Assembly (NCBI RefSeq): GCF_024749045.1
Contig: NZ_CP087184.1
Location: 2,108,001 to 2,172,000, forward strand
DNA length: 64,000 nucleotides
Direction: 5' to 3'
Source of the DNA: Pseudomonas sp. B21-028
GTDB lineage: Bacteria; Pseudomonadota; Gammaproteobacteria; Pseudomonadales; Pseudomonadaceae
The notes under the pieces were generated by a model. That model saw only the letters and a list, made by a program, of their open reading frames with translations. It was not told where the DNA came from and searched no databases. The stretch's first letter is position 1, and each line of letters opens with the position of its first letter. This document shows positions 8,258-17,346 of this stretch, piece after piece. Both the position numbers and the translations under genes were made by a program.

Positions 8258-8759
8258 GTCGTAGCTCTCTGGACGAGTTCTTGTGATGCCGTCCGCTTTG
8301 GCTGTTCTGGAAGAATTATTATGACAGCGGTAATCAATGTTTCCGGGCGCTGTCGGGATGTGTCCGACAACGCCCTTGAGTCCAGCCTACGCCCGCCCCC
8401 TGTTACGCCGTATCCATTTTTGGCAATCGATAACGGCGACGAATAACAACGCCAGGCGGAAAGCGTGTTTGCCCATGAGTGTGTCGTTTCTTCTCGAAAC
8501 GAACGCATGCTGTTGAGTAAAAACACATCAAACTGGGTCATATGACCAATTTTTTGTTCCGGTGATGGCGCGACTGCTCGAACAACGACGGGTTTTATTC
8601 TGAAAAGGGGCATTCGTGGTCATGTACCAGGGGCTTGGTATAGACCTTGAGCGGCCATCCGGGACCTGTCCTGATGCACTGAAGGCTCCTCGTGAGTCCT
8701 TCGCGGTATGAAGATTGCTACGAGATGAACGTCGACCCTGTATCTGCGAGTCCCGTGTC
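8258..8759. other. Intergenic region of about 500 bp with two palindromes
   Basis: This stretch lies between the divergent small-membrane-protein/permease pair and the AraC gene. I see no convincing gene. It holds a 7-bp inverted repeat (TCGTTTC, 5-nt loop, GAAACGA at 8484-8502) and a perfect 12-bp palindrome (8536-8547), so it is the likely control region for the divergent genes. Confidence 0.5.
8536..8547. promoter_or_regulatory. Perfect 12-bp palindrome GGTCATATGACC
   Basis: The site is fully self-complementary and lies in the divergent control region between the NCS1/small-protein pair and the AraC gene. It has the size of a dimeric repressor or GntR-type operator. No binding protein can be assigned from sequence alone. 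Confidence 0.35.
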
Positions 8760-9740
8760 ATGCCCATGCCAACCCGTCAAGCCGACACCCAGTTCCGTTT
8801 CCTGGAATCCCATGATGCGTTCGAACATGCCGGTGGCTTGGAAGAGTGGGATGACAATCGCTATCACCAGCTTGAGAAAAGAGCCCGTTTTCACGGGGCA
8901 ATAGCCAGCCATTCAATTGCGGGAAAAGTGCAAGTCACCCGTGAGACGATGGAGAGCCCCTACATCGAGCAGATCTGCCATGTGCCGCTCGATTCAATCG
9001 TCATCGTCAACGTGCGGTCCAGAGAAGACGTATTGCTCAATGGCCGATACGTGAACGCCAGTACCTTCCATATTTCTTCCGGTCGCTCGTTTCACTCCGT
9101 GTCGAGGGCACCTATCGAAGCCCTGATGCTGACGGTGAAGAAATCGGACTTCCTGGAACGGTTCAGGACCGATGGCCACCTGAACATCGACGCGAAACCC
9201 TTTGAGCGTTTTATCCAGCCGTCCTCCGAAACGCAGATCGATTTCGAATTGAACCTGAAATTGCATCTGAGCCATGTGCAATCAGGCTGCGCGGACGCGG
9301 CCGATCGTTCGAGCCTCGCCAATGTATTCGCCTGCGTGCAGGAGATCCTGGACTTCGACACCGGTTCTTCTCGCTTCGTGGTTCCGCCGTCCACGCGCAC
9401 GTATATCGTTGAGAGGAGTTGCGAGTTCTTTGCCCGGCATCTGCAGGATGAAAATATTGGCGTGCTGGACCTGTGCAATCATCTGCGGATCAGCCGCAGG
9501 ACCCTTCAGTACAGCTTTGAGGACGTCCTGGGCATGACGCCTCTGAACTACATCAGGTCGGTGCGATTGAACACGGCCCGCAAGCTGCTCGTGCAGTCGC
9601 CTTTGGAAACCATCCAGGGCGCGGCGCTCGATGCGGGTTTCAGTCATCTCGGGAGATTTTCGAAGTATTACCAGGAGTTCTTTGGGGAACTGCCTTCACA
9701 GACAGTGGGGCGTCTGGGGGCGCACCGGCATCCGCACTGA
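8760..9740 (+). CDS. AraC family transcriptional regulator (EutR-like layout)
   Basis: The protein has 326 residues from ATG 8760 (MPMPTRQADT). The C-terminal 100 residues carry the two helix-turn-helix motifs of AraC proteins: LDLCNHLRISRRTLQYSFED and AALDAGFSHLGRFSKYYQEF. The N-terminal 200 residues do not resemble the cupin arm of AraC itself but resemble the sensory part of the EutR-like group. It sits between the NCS1 permease and the imine-reductase/cupin cluster and is a good candidate to control one or both. Confidence 0.85.
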   Translation: MPMPTRQADTQFRFLESHDAFEHAGGLEEWDDNRYHQLEKRARFHGAIASHSIAGKVQVTRETMESPYIEQICHVPLDSIVIVNVRSREDVLLNGRYVNASTFHISSGRSFHSVSRAPIEALMLTVKKSDFLERFRTDGHLNIDAKPFERFIQPSSETQIDFELNLKLHLSHVQSGCADAADRSSLANVFACVQEILDFDTGSSRFVVPPSTRTYIVERSCEFFARHLQDENIGVLDLCNHLRISRRTLQYSFEDVLGMTPLNYIRSVRLNTARKLLVQSPLETIQGAALDAGFSHLGRFSKYYQEFFGELPSQTVGRLGAHRHPH

Positions 9741-9814
9741 GTGGCGCGGTGCCGGGAAAAGGGCTGCTGGACAGCCCTGCGAAAAAAGCTCCTTCGCCAC
9801 AGAGCTCTGAGCGA

Positions 9815-10696
9815 TTATTTCTTTACCTTGGCAACCAGATATTGGGCGTTGAACCCCAGCTCACCATGACCGGCGTCCCGGGCAACGGTCAGATCATCGG
9901 CCAAGGCCGAAATATGGCTGGCCCGTAGGCCGCTCGCCTTCAGCGCGTCCCGCCATTGGATGACGGCATCCAGATACACGTTGACCGTCGCCTGGATGGT
10001 GCCGAACTCATTCGCTTCAATTTCCTTGATGCTTTTCTGCACTTTGTAACGCAGCAGGTCCAGCATCTTGTCGGCAAACTCGGACAACTGCCCGGCATTC
10101 ACACCTTGCGTCTTGGCGTAGGCCGCCGCTTCGAGAAATCCGGCCAGGCCGACGGCGTAGAAACTGCCTGTCATCGCCGCGTCGACAATGGGCGGCACGC
10201 TCAGGTTTTCCCCGGTATAGATCGTGCCCTGGGGTGCCATGGGTTTTACGGTGTCCGCGATTGCTTCCCACACGGCCGGCGCGCAGGCGTATTGGATGGC
10301 CGTGTAGGGGCCACCAATCAGATCCGGGTACGACGAAATCGCCGCGTTGATGAAGGTGCCGCCGTGGCTTTCAACGACGGCTCGGTAGCGCTCGCCGTCT
10401 TCGGGCATTGCCGTGCTGAGGTTGGCGATGAAGCGGCCACTCAGGTCCAGGTCGGCAATATTGCGCTCGATGAGCGCTGCACCGCCGGCCGCACTGCTGA
10501 TGATCATGATGGTCAGTTCGCTGGCATGCACAGCGTCGACGAAGGAGTGGGCCAGCGTCGCGCCCTTGGCGACCAGATGACGCGTGGCTTCAGGGCGACC
10601 GTCCCATACCGTGACGTTGCGACCGGCCGCCAGCAGTGTGCTGGCCAGGCCCGAGCCCATCATGCCGGTGCCGATTACCGTTATTGTTTTAGCCAT
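9815..10696 (-). CDS. NAD(P)-binding oxidoreductase, imine-reductase-like
   Basis: The 293 residues start [16 protein letters not shown], a Rossmann fold with GxGxxG at residues 9-14, as in 6-phosphogluconate and beta-hydroxyacid dehydrogenases. The catalytic Lys of true beta-hydroxyacid dehydrogenases is not present at the interdomain helix ([20 protein letters not shown]), which is the pattern of imine reductases and reductive aminases. It is transcribed away from the cupin/DJ-1/decarboxylase operon, sharing a 195-bp control region with it. The likely reaction is NADPH-dependent reduction of an imine or carbonyl; the substrate is unknown. Confidence 0.82.
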   Translation of the reverse strand: MAKTITVIGTGMMGSGLASTLLAAGRNVTVWDGRPEATRHLVAKGATLAHSFVDAVHASELTIMIISSAAGGAALIERNIADLDLSGRFIANLSTAMPEDGERYRAVVESHGGTFINAAISSYPDLIGGPYTAIQYACAPAVWEAIADTVKPMAPQGTIYTGENLSVPPIVDAAMTGSFYAVGLAGFLEAAAYAKTQGVNAGQLSEFADKMLDLLRYKVQKSIKEIEANEFGTIQATVNVYLDAVIQWRDALKASGLRASHISALADDLTVARDAGHGELGFNAQYLVAKVKK

Positions 10697-10891
10697 TTTC
10701 AAGTTCCTCATAGATGACGAGACGTGCCCGTTGGGTGGTCTACGAGGCAGAAGCTAAGGGCATAACGTCTGGGCCAATAGCCAATTTCGGCAAGGGGGCA
10801 AGGGCTGGCGCAATTGCCAATTCTGGATAGGTGCGAGGAAATCCCGGGGGTAGCTTGAGGGCCATCGAAACCGGAAACCGCGAGGCCTGAA

Positions 10892-11338
10892 ATGAACACG
10901 ATCCAGAAACCCCGAGACGCTTACGTGCAAGTCGATCAAGTCGAATGGCAGGACTTTCCCGCGCCATTCCATACCGGCGGGGTGAAGTGGAAGTTGCTGC
11001 ATGTGTCGCCGGAATTTGGCATTTGGACCGTGATGTTTTTCTGCCCCAATGGCTCGATCCTGATGCCGCACATCCACCACGGCCCCGCCGAAGGCTACGT
11101 GTTCGACGGCATCCTCGAGTTGCGCGGCGGCCCGGAAAATGGTGGCGCGCTGTGCATCAAGCACGGCTTCCTCTACGAAGCGACCGGCGCCGAGCATGAG
11201 GAAACCAGAATGCTCGCGGACACCACGTTCATTCTGCAAATGGTCGGCCCGATCACTTGGCAAACCCCGGATGGACAAGAGATCAACCAGACCTGGTCCA
11301 CCGCCCAAGATTTGTGGGACCAGCAAACCGCTGCCTGA
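10892..11338 (+). CDS. Cupin related to acetylacetone-cleaving dioxygenase (Dke1)
   Basis: The 148-residue single-domain cupin matches the layout of Acinetobacter Dke1, an Fe(II) enzyme that cleaves beta-diketones with O2. Shared blocks include FPAPFHTGGVKWKLLHVSPE, the metal motif PHIHHGPAEGYV and a later GAEHEET. His60, His62 and His102 fall where Dke1 has its three iron-binding histidines (reported as 62, 64, 104). If the activity is conserved, products would be a carboxylate and an alpha-oxoaldehyde such as methylglyoxal. It is first in an operon with a DJ-1/Hsp31-like protein and a decarboxylase-family protein. Family membership is fairly sure; the substrate is inference. Confidence 0.78.
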   Translation: MNTIQKPRDAYVQVDQVEWQDFPAPFHTGGVKWKLLHVSPEFGIWTVMFFCPNGSILMPHIHHGPAEGYVFDGILELRGGPENGGALCIKHGFLYEATGAEHEETRMLADTTFILQMVGPITWQTPDGQEINQTWSTAQDLWDQQTAA

Positions 11339-11373
11339 CATTCACCGTTTTGCTGATGCCTGGAGGGCCTGCG

Positions 11374-12054
11374 ATGAGCGTTCTATTTGTACTGACTTCC
11401 CACGATGTATTAGGTGATACCGGACGCAAGACCGGCCTGTGGCTCGAAGAGTTCCTGGCGCCTTATTACCGGTTTATCGATGCCGGTGTGGCGGTGCGCC
11501 TGGCTTCTCCTGAAGGCGGCAGGGTCCCGGTGGATCCCGCGTCGGTGGAGGCGTTGAAGGACAGTGCGCTGTATCAGCGCTATGCCTCGGATGCGGTCCT
11601 GGCAGAGCGTATGAATTCGACCGTCAAGCTGTCAGCGGTCACCGCAGGGGAGATCAGCGCACTGGTTTATCCCGGCGGGCACGGCCCGTTGTGGGACCTG
11701 CGCGACGACCCTGTTTCTGTGGCGCTGATTGAATCGCTCAGTGCCTCGGGCAAGCCTGTCGCGACCATCTGCCATGCCGGTTGCGCACTGCTGGGGGCGC
11801 GTAGAAGCGATGGACGCCCCTTGGTCGAAGGGCTCCAGGTCACGGCCTTCAGTGACAGCGAAGAAGCCGCCATCGGTTTGGACAACGCTGTTCCCTATCT
11901 GGTTGAAACCGACATGAGGGCGCTCGGGGCGGTGTATTCAAAGGCCGGTGATTGGGAGAGTCATGTGGTGGTGTCCGGCTCGCTGGTGACCGGTCAGAAC
12001 CCGGCCTCTTCGCTGGGTGTTGCCAATGCGCTGATGAAACTTCTGGAGCGCTGA
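11374..12054 (+). CDS. DJ-1/PfpI type 1 glutamine amidotransferase-like protein (Hsp31 group)
   Basis: The 226-residue protein has the Hsp31-type signature TGLWLEEFLAPYYRF with Glu25, and the nucleophile elbow TICHAGCAL with Cys133-His134. Glu, Cys and His are the residues that make up the glyoxalase III active site of Hsp31. Members of this group convert methylglyoxal to lactate without glutathione or deglycate proteins; others are of unknown role. ATG 11374 has an AGG-rich ribosome site and lies 35 nt after the Dke1-like gene, whose predicted product is an alpha-oxoaldehyde, so a detoxification step is plausible. Confidence 0.82.
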   Translation: MSVLFVLTSHDVLGDTGRKTGLWLEEFLAPYYRFIDAGVAVRLASPEGGRVPVDPASVEALKDSALYQRYASDAVLAERMNSTVKLSAVTAGEISALVYPGGHGPLWDLRDDPVSVALIESLSASGKPVATICHAGCALLGARRSDGRPLVEGLQVTAFSDSEEAAIGLDNAVPYLVETDMRALGAVYSKAGDWESHVVVSGSLVTGQNPASSLGVANALMKLLER

Positions 12055-12098
12055 TTCACCAGGGCCTTCAACCAAAAACAATGACGGGAACGACTGCC

Positions 12099-12890
12099 AT
12101 GAGCTTTGTGAAAACGAAAGAAGAGCTTCAGGAAATCCAGAGGATTCTCGCGCAGGGTCGCTGCACGATCGAAGGGGTTTCGATTGAATTTGAAACCACC
12201 TTCGAGTTCCTGCGCACCGTACTGCCACCGTGCTTTGACCTGCCGGCAACACCCACTGCCATCGCCAGTGTTTCGCGCTGGCAGAGCGAACTGTGCGGTG
12301 AGTTCGACTGCGGCATCATCGCGCTCAATTGCCGCTACAAGGAGCTTGAAGGCACCACCATGCTGGTATTGATCGTCAGCGGGGACATGCCCGTGACGAT
12401 CGGACGCGAGATGTGGGGCGAAGCCAAGAAGACCGGCATTGCCCAGGTCTATCGGGATGGACATCAAGGGTACGGTTTCTGTGAGCGTAACGGTACGCGC
12501 CTGATCGAGATCGAGGCTGAATTCGGGGACGACCTGGGGCCTTCGAGCAGCGAAAGTTATGACTTCGAAATCAAGGCGGTGCCGCATTCTTCAGGCTACG
12601 GGCTGCAGCACGACCCGATCCTGAACTGCATGAAGAATCAGGAAAATCTCCGGGTGAAGCGAGCAGGCAAGGGCACGCTCAAGCTCAAGGGCACGGCATG
12701 GGACCCGCTCGACACTATTCCAATCGTCTCGGTCGGTACTGCCTGGTACACCGAAGGCGAGTCGACCTGGACAGTCCCGCGCCTGGACGTCCTGCCTGAT
12801 CGGGATGCGTACCTGCCTTTCGTCTACGGCCAGAAATTCGACGACTTCCGCCTGTTCCGTAAGCCGGCACGCTTCCAGAACGGTCGGTAA
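12099..12890 (+). CDS. Acetoacetate decarboxylase family protein
   Basis: The 263 residues match the ADC superfamily: beta-rich fold, a GREMWGEAKKTG segment around residues 103-113 whose Lys110/Lys111 pair corresponds to the Schiff-base lysine region of acetoacetate decarboxylase, and conserved GDMPVTIGRE before it. An in-frame ATG at 12081 is also possible but lacks a ribosome site. Family members decarboxylate beta-keto acids or, in divergent cases, act as aldolase-dehydratases or hydratases. It is the third gene of the cupin/DJ-1 operon (44-nt gap) and could act before or after the diketone cleavage. Confidence 0.82.
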   Translation: MSFVKTKEELQEIQRILAQGRCTIEGVSIEFETTFEFLRTVLPPCFDLPATPTAIASVSRWQSELCGEFDCGIIALNCRYKELEGTTMLVLIVSGDMPVTIGREMWGEAKKTGIAQVYRDGHQGYGFCERNGTRLIEIEAEFGDDLGPSSSESYDFEIKAVPHSSGYGLQHDPILNCMKNQENLRVKRAGKGTLKLKGTAWDPLDTIPIVSVGTAWYTEGESTWTVPRLDVLPDRDAYLPFVYGQKFDDFRLFRKPARFQNGR

Positions 12891-12977
12891 GGGTACGCTC
12901 TGTCCTTCAGTCATGAGGTCTGGAGGGCATTTTGGGCGCCTGCTGGGTGATGCAGTGGGTAAGTTAAGTGACAACCC

Positions 12978-13067
12978 GTGGGAGCAAAGCTTGCTCGCGA
13001 TAGCGGTGAATCAGTCAACGTCTTTGTCAACTGACATGCCCTCATCGCGAGCAAGCTCGGCTCCCAC
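12978..13067. repeat. REP pair (GTGGGAGC type)
   Basis: Two inverted copies of the Pseudomonas REP sequence (gtgggagcaaagcttgctcg and its complement ending in ctcccac) face each other between the decarboxylase gene and the convergent LysR gene. This is the usual position of such elements, just downstream of genes. Confidence 0.85.
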
Positions 13068-13149
13068 AGGATTCTCGTCGCTGATACTTAACGGACTGAC
13101 ATTAGCTCAAAGGCGCTCTTTTTTATCCCTGGAAAGCCAACTGGCCTGA

Positions 13150-14058
13150 TCAGCGCAACGAAGCCCTCTCCAGCGTCTTCCACAACTTGCGCATTGTCGG
13201 GTTCCGATTGGCAATCGCACAGTACGAGCGAATCTCCAGCTGCGTGCTCCATTCCTGCCCTCCAGCCCTGACCAACAACCCTCGCTCCAATTCATCGGCC
13301 ACCGCGCTTTGCGGCAACCAGGCCACGCCGTAGCCTTCGACCGCCATGCGCATCAGCAGCATCGCCATGTCGGCCTCATAGCAACGCTCCAATGCCGTCG
13401 GCGCGGGGCCGTTCTTGATGACGATGTCGGCGACGCGGCCCAGGAAGGTGGTGGCGGTGTAGGCCAGGTAGGGCACCGGTTTGCCGGTGCGGCCAGGCAG
13501 GCGGAACAACGGTTCGCCTTTGGCATTGGCGGCGCACAAGGGGATGAACGCGTCGTGGCCGAGGGTCAGGCTGCCGAAGCGTTCGGCGTCCAGCAGGATA
13601 GGGGCGAGCGGATGGTGATAGACCATCATCAGGTCGCAGTTGCCTTCTTCGAGGGCGATGACGGCGTCATGGATGTTGGCGGCGACGACCCGGGCGTTGA
13701 ACTGTTCGTTGTGCTGCTGGAACTGGGAGAGCCATTTCGGCAGGAAGGTCATCGAGAGGCTGTGGGCCGCGGTGATCTGGATGGAGCGCCCCGGCATCCG
13801 CTCCACGTCGCGTAACGTCGAACGCAACCGCAGCAGGCCGGCCAGTGCGTCCCTGCTTTCCTCGCAAAAGGTGATGCCCGCCGCCGTCAGCTGGACGGGG
13901 TAGGTTCCGCGGTCCACCAGCTTGACCCCCACCCACTCTTCGAGTGAGCGGATACGGCGTGACAAGGCTGACTGTGTCACGCAACGGACTTCGGCGGCGC
14001 GCGAGAAATTTTTCCACTCGGCGATCGCCAGAAGGTCATCCAGCCATTTGAGTTGCAT
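13150..14058 (-). CDS. LysR family regulator, HypT (YjiE)-like
   Basis: The 302 residues start MQLKWLDDLLAIAEWKNFSRAAEVRCVTQSALSRRIRSLE-like (shown here only in outline): a winged helix-turn-helix with the WLDDLL and NFSRAAE features of the E. coli YjiE/HypT group. The effector domain contains ITAAHSLSMTFLP, also seen in that group. It is divergent from the dicarboxylate symporter and racemase genes over a 182-bp gap, so it is the likely activator of that pair rather than a hypochlorite sensor. The ligand is unknown. Confidence 0.88.
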   Translation of the reverse strand: MQLKWLDDLLAIAEWKNFSRAAEVRCVTQSALSRRIRSLEEWVGVKLVDRGTYPVQLTAAGITFCEESRDALAGLLRLRSTLRDVERMPGRSIQITAAHSLSMTFLPKWLSQFQQHNEQFNARVVAANIHDAVIALEEGNCDLMMVYHHPLAPILLDAERFGSLTLGHDAFIPLCAANAKGEPLFRLPGRTGKPVPYLAYTATTFLGRVADIVIKNGPAPTALERCYEADMAMLLMRMAVEGYGVAWLPQSAVADELERGLLVRAGGQEWSTQLEIRSYCAIANRNPTMRKLWKTLERASLR

Positions 14059-14240
14059 GTCCGATCTCCCGTTTAAGATGCGCCAGTTTACGTCGCAATC
14101 ACCCGGCCCAGCGTGTCCATCACGTAACTATTCCGAAAACGCATGAAGGTAGCTGGATTACTCATCATCTCGTCCGAGCCGCTCCTTAGAATCGACCTTG
14201 CCAAGTAAAAAAACTCCAAGAACTACTTGAGGACAACACC

Positions 14241-15533
14241 GTGAAGAAGAATAAGCTCCCACGTCGAATTGCAATGGGCATTGCCCTGGGCGTGCTGGTG
14301 GGTTGGGCGTGTCACCATTTCGCAGGGAGCGAGCAAAGCGCCAAGGAGATCGCCGGCTACTTTTCGATGGTCACCGACATTTTCCTGCGCATGATCAAGA
14401 TGATCATCGCACCCCTGGTATTCGCGACCCTGGTCGGGGGCATCGCCAGCATGGGCAACTCCCGTTCCGTCGGGCGCATCGGTGCCCGGGCGATGGCCTG
14501 GTTCGTGACGGCATCGATCGTTTCGCTGCTGATCGGGATGGGGCTGGTGAATCTGTTTCAACCGGGCGCCGGGCTGAACCTGGACGTTGCGCAACATGCG
14601 ACCGCTGCGGTACCGGTCAACACCGGGGATTTCAGCCTCAAGGCGTTTATCGGCCACGTGTTTCCGCGCAGCATCGCCGAAGCCATGGCGAACAACGAGA
14701 TCCTGCAGATCGTGGTGTTCTCGCTGTTTTTCGGCTTTGCACTGGCCGGCGTCAAGCGGGCGGGTTACACCCGGATCACGGACTCTATCGAAGAGTTGGC
14801 GAAGGTGATGTTCAAGATCACCGACTACGTCATGGCCTTCGCGCCGATTGGCGTGTTTGCCGCCATTGCCTCGGCCATCACCACCCAGGGGCTTGGCTTG
14901 CTCGTCGACTATGGCAAGCTGATTGGCGAGTTCTACCTGGGCATCCTGATCCTCTGGGCGCTGCTGTTCGGGGCCGGCTACCTGTTTCTCGGACGCTCTG
15001 TGTTCCGGCTCGGCAAACTCATCCGCGAGCCGATTCTCCTGGCGTTCTCCACCGCCAGCAGTGAGTCCGCTTACCCGAAAACCATCGAGGCGCTGGAGAA
15101 GTTCGGCGCGCCCAAGCGTGTCTCCAGCTTCGTATTGCCTCTGGGTTATTCGTTCAACCTGGACGGCTCGATGATGTACCAGGCCTTCGCCATCCTGTTC
15201 ATCGCCCAGGCCTACAACATTGACCTGAGTTTCACTCAGCAGATGTTGATTCTTCTGACGCTGATGATCACCAGCAAAGGCATGGCCGGTGTGGCACGGG
15301 CCTCGGTCGTCGTGGTCGCGGCCACATTGCCGATGTTCAATCTTCCCGAGGCGGGGCTGCTGCTGATCATCGGCATCGACCAGTTCCTGGACATGGCACG
15401 CACGGCCACCAACGTGGTGGGCAACAGCATCGCAACGGCGGTGGTCGCTCAATCCGAACCTCACGAAGAGGCGGTCGAGGACTATGACGCCACCCCGGTT
15501 CGGTCTCGATCCAAACCGGTTCCGGTTGTGTAG
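14241..15533 (+). CDS. Dicarboxylate/amino acid:cation symporter (DAACS family)
   Basis: The 430-residue protein has the family hallmarks: a serine-rich reentrant loop (AFSTASSESAYPKT, about residues 271-284), the NLDGSMMYQA motif in TM7 and the MARTATNVVGNS motif in TM8. These build the substrate and Na+/H+ sites of GltP, DctA and GltPh. It probably imports aspartate, glutamate or a dicarboxylate. The racemase gene begins 11 nt after its stop, so uptake and racemisation are coupled. Confidence 0.9.
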   Translation: MKKNKLPRRIAMGIALGVLVGWACHHFAGSEQSAKEIAGYFSMVTDIFLRMIKMIIAPLVFATLVGGIASMGNSRSVGRIGARAMAWFVTASIVSLLIGMGLVNLFQPGAGLNLDVAQHATAAVPVNTGDFSLKAFIGHVFPRSIAEAMANNEILQIVVFSLFFGFALAGVKRAGYTRITDSIEELAKVMFKITDYVMAFAPIGVFAAIASAITTQGLGLLVDYGKLIGEFYLGILILWALLFGAGYLFLGRSVFRLGKLIREPILLAFSTASSESAYPKTIEALEKFGAPKRVSSFVLPLGYSFNLDGSMMYQAFAILFIAQAYNIDLSFTQQMLILLTLMITSKGMAGVARASVVVVAATLPMFNLPEAGLLLIIGIDQFLDMARTATNVVGNSIATAVVAQSEPHEEAVEDYDATPVRSRSKPVPVV

Positions 15534-15544
15534 GGAGCCATGTC

Positions 15545-17008
15545 ATGAAGGTTAAGGCGAAGTCGACCCAGCAGGCGCCTGCGGTTCGCAAGCTGGGCAT
15601 CATCGGCGGGCTTGGCTCGCTGGCCGGTGGCGATCTGTTCTACAAACTGCTCAAGTCCAGGGCGGTGATCGAGGATCAGGGCCGCTACCATTTTCTGGTC
15701 GAGCAGCACCCGTTCAAGGACGTGCTGCTGCCCCTGGACGCGAATGCGAGCATGACGTCGCGCAAGTTCTATGTGTTCCAGGTGTGCCGGTCGTTCGAGG
15801 AAAATGGCTTCGATGCGGTGATGCTCCCGTGCTTCGCCAGCCATACCTTCCGTGCCGAAATCGAGGAGGAGCTGGGCATTCCCGTGCTGGACATGATGGC
15901 GGCCCTGGCCCGGTACGTCAGGCGCACCGTCCAGCCGGGGACAACGTTGGGTGTCATCGGCTCCGACTTCGTGCGCCACTGTGGATTGTTCGAGCGTTAC
16001 TTCGCGCAGGACTTCCGGATCGTTTACCCCGAAGCCGAGGCTCAATCGGCGTTGATGGAGGCCATGTACGGCCTCGACGGCATCAAGGACGGTCACCTGG
16101 AGGGCGCGCCGCTGGAGGCGCTGCATCAGGCGTGTCTGTCATTGCAGGCCCAGGGGGCGACGGTGATGCTGCCCGGCATGACCGAGCTTTCACTGGTCTG
16201 TGCCGACCTGCAGCGACGGGGAATGGCCGTGCTGGACATCAACTCGATCTACGCTGACTTCGCGACCCAGCAGCGGACACCGCCAAGTCGACCGTCTTTC
16301 AAGCTGGGCATCATGGGCGGCGTCGGGCCCGCCGCCACGGTGGACTTCATGGCCAAGGTGGTGGCCCATACTCCGGCGGACAGGGACCAGGATCATATCC
16401 GGATGGTGGTCGAGCAGAACCCGCAGATACCGGACCGGACGGCCAGCCTGCTGCGGGGTGAAACCGATCCGACCCTGGCGATGTATGCCACCTGCAAGCG
16501 TCTCGAGAGCGCCGGTGTCAACGCCATCGCGATCCCCTGCAACACCGCCCATGCCTTTGTCGAACGCATCCAGACGAACCTGCGGGTGCCCATCGTGAAC
16601 ATGTTGAGCGAGACGGTGGAGTGGATCCTGCACCGGCACGGGGCGGGCAAGGTCATCGGGCTCCTGGCGACTTCCGGTACGGTACAGAGCCAGGTCTATC
16701 ACCAGGCCGCACGCCGCGCCGGGCTGCAGATCCTGACACCGGGGGTCGATTATCAGGCCATGGTCATGGATGCCATCTACGGGCCGCGGGGAATCAAGGC
16801 CGGTTTCACCGACGGGCTGTGCAGGGAACAGCTGCTGCTGGCGGCTGAGCACTTGTGCGAACTGGGGGCAGGGGTGCTGATTCTGGGGTGTACGGAACTG
16901 CCCCTGGTGCTCGAACACGGCGAGGCGTTTGAAATCAACGGGCACACGGTGGCGCTGGTGGACCCGACGATGATCCTGGCGTTGAAGTGCATTGCCTTGG
17001 CGAAATGA
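15545..17008 (+). CDS. Tandem double-domain aspartate/glutamate racemase family protein
   Basis: The 487 residues are two racemase domains in a row, each of normal single-enzyme size (about 16-245 and 252-487). Cofactor-independent Asp/Glu racemases use two cysteines. Domain 2 has both: Cys332 in AIPCNTAHAF and Cys449 in ILGCTELPLV. Domain 1 has Cys96 in LPCFASHTF but carries Gly211 (MLPGMTELSL) where the second Cys should be. Domain 2 should be active; domain 1 may be regulatory, a one-base enzyme, or relict. It follows the symporter by 11 nt, so it probably acts on an imported acidic amino acid. Confidence 0.85.
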   Translation: MKVKAKSTQQAPAVRKLGIIGGLGSLAGGDLFYKLLKSRAVIEDQGRYHFLVEQHPFKDVLLPLDANASMTSRKFYVFQVCRSFEENGFDAVMLPCFASHTFRAEIEEELGIPVLDMMAALARYVRRTVQPGTTLGVIGSDFVRHCGLFERYFAQDFRIVYPEAEAQSALMEAMYGLDGIKDGHLEGAPLEALHQACLSLQAQGATVMLPGMTELSLVCADLQRRGMAVLDINSIYADFATQQRTPPSRPSFKLGIMGGVGPAATVDFMAKVVAHTPADRDQDHIRMVVEQNPQIPDRTASLLRGETDPTLAMYATCKRLESAGVNAIAIPCNTAHAFVERIQTNLRVPIVNMLSETVEWILHRHGAGKVIGLLATSGTVQSQVYHQAARRAGLQILTPGVDYQAMVMDAIYGPRGIKAGFTDGLCREQLLLAAEHLCELGAGVLILGCTELPLVLEHGEAFEINGHTVALVDPTMILALKCIALAK

Positions 17009-17063
17009 GGTTGTCCTCTACAAGAACAAACCAGTGGTGTTTGCACCTACGCAAACACATAGC

Positions 17064-17204
17064 ATCTGTGGCGAGGGGATTTATCCCCGCTGGGTTGCGA
17101 AGCAGCCCTGAACTCTGGCACCTCGATGTATCAGACAGATTATGTTTGACGGTCTTGGGGGGCCGCTTCGCAGCCCAGCGGGGATAAATCCCCTCGCCAC
17201 AGAT
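17064..17204. repeat. Palindromic doublet (TGTGGCGAGGGGATTTATCC type)
   Basis: Inverted outer arms (atctgtggcgaggggattta and its complement) enclose two further complementary blocks around agcccagcgg. The same element recurs four times at 22.36-23.21 kb. Together with short flanks it fills the 338-bp gap between the racemase and the next small gene; I see no gene in it. Confidence 0.85.
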
Positions 17205-17346
17205 GTTTTGCATCTGGTCTTTCCTCGCACCGCCGCAGTATCCCGCTTGAGCGGCGCACCAGACAAGCGACCGTTGAGCGCTTGCGGTTGGTGGCCTATT
17301 GATATCTTGGTAAGCTCTGCTTTCGCGATCTATCGAGCCGTCAGTT

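Noticed and set aside
8254..8613. 119-codon minus-strand ORF in the AraC upstream region
   Set aside because: No ribosome site, overlaps the start of the small membrane protein gene, and no family resemblance; the region looks regulatory.
14223..15464. 413-codon open frame antisense to the symporter
   Set aside because: Antisense shadow rich in His, Arg and Gln; the plus strand carries the transporter motifs.
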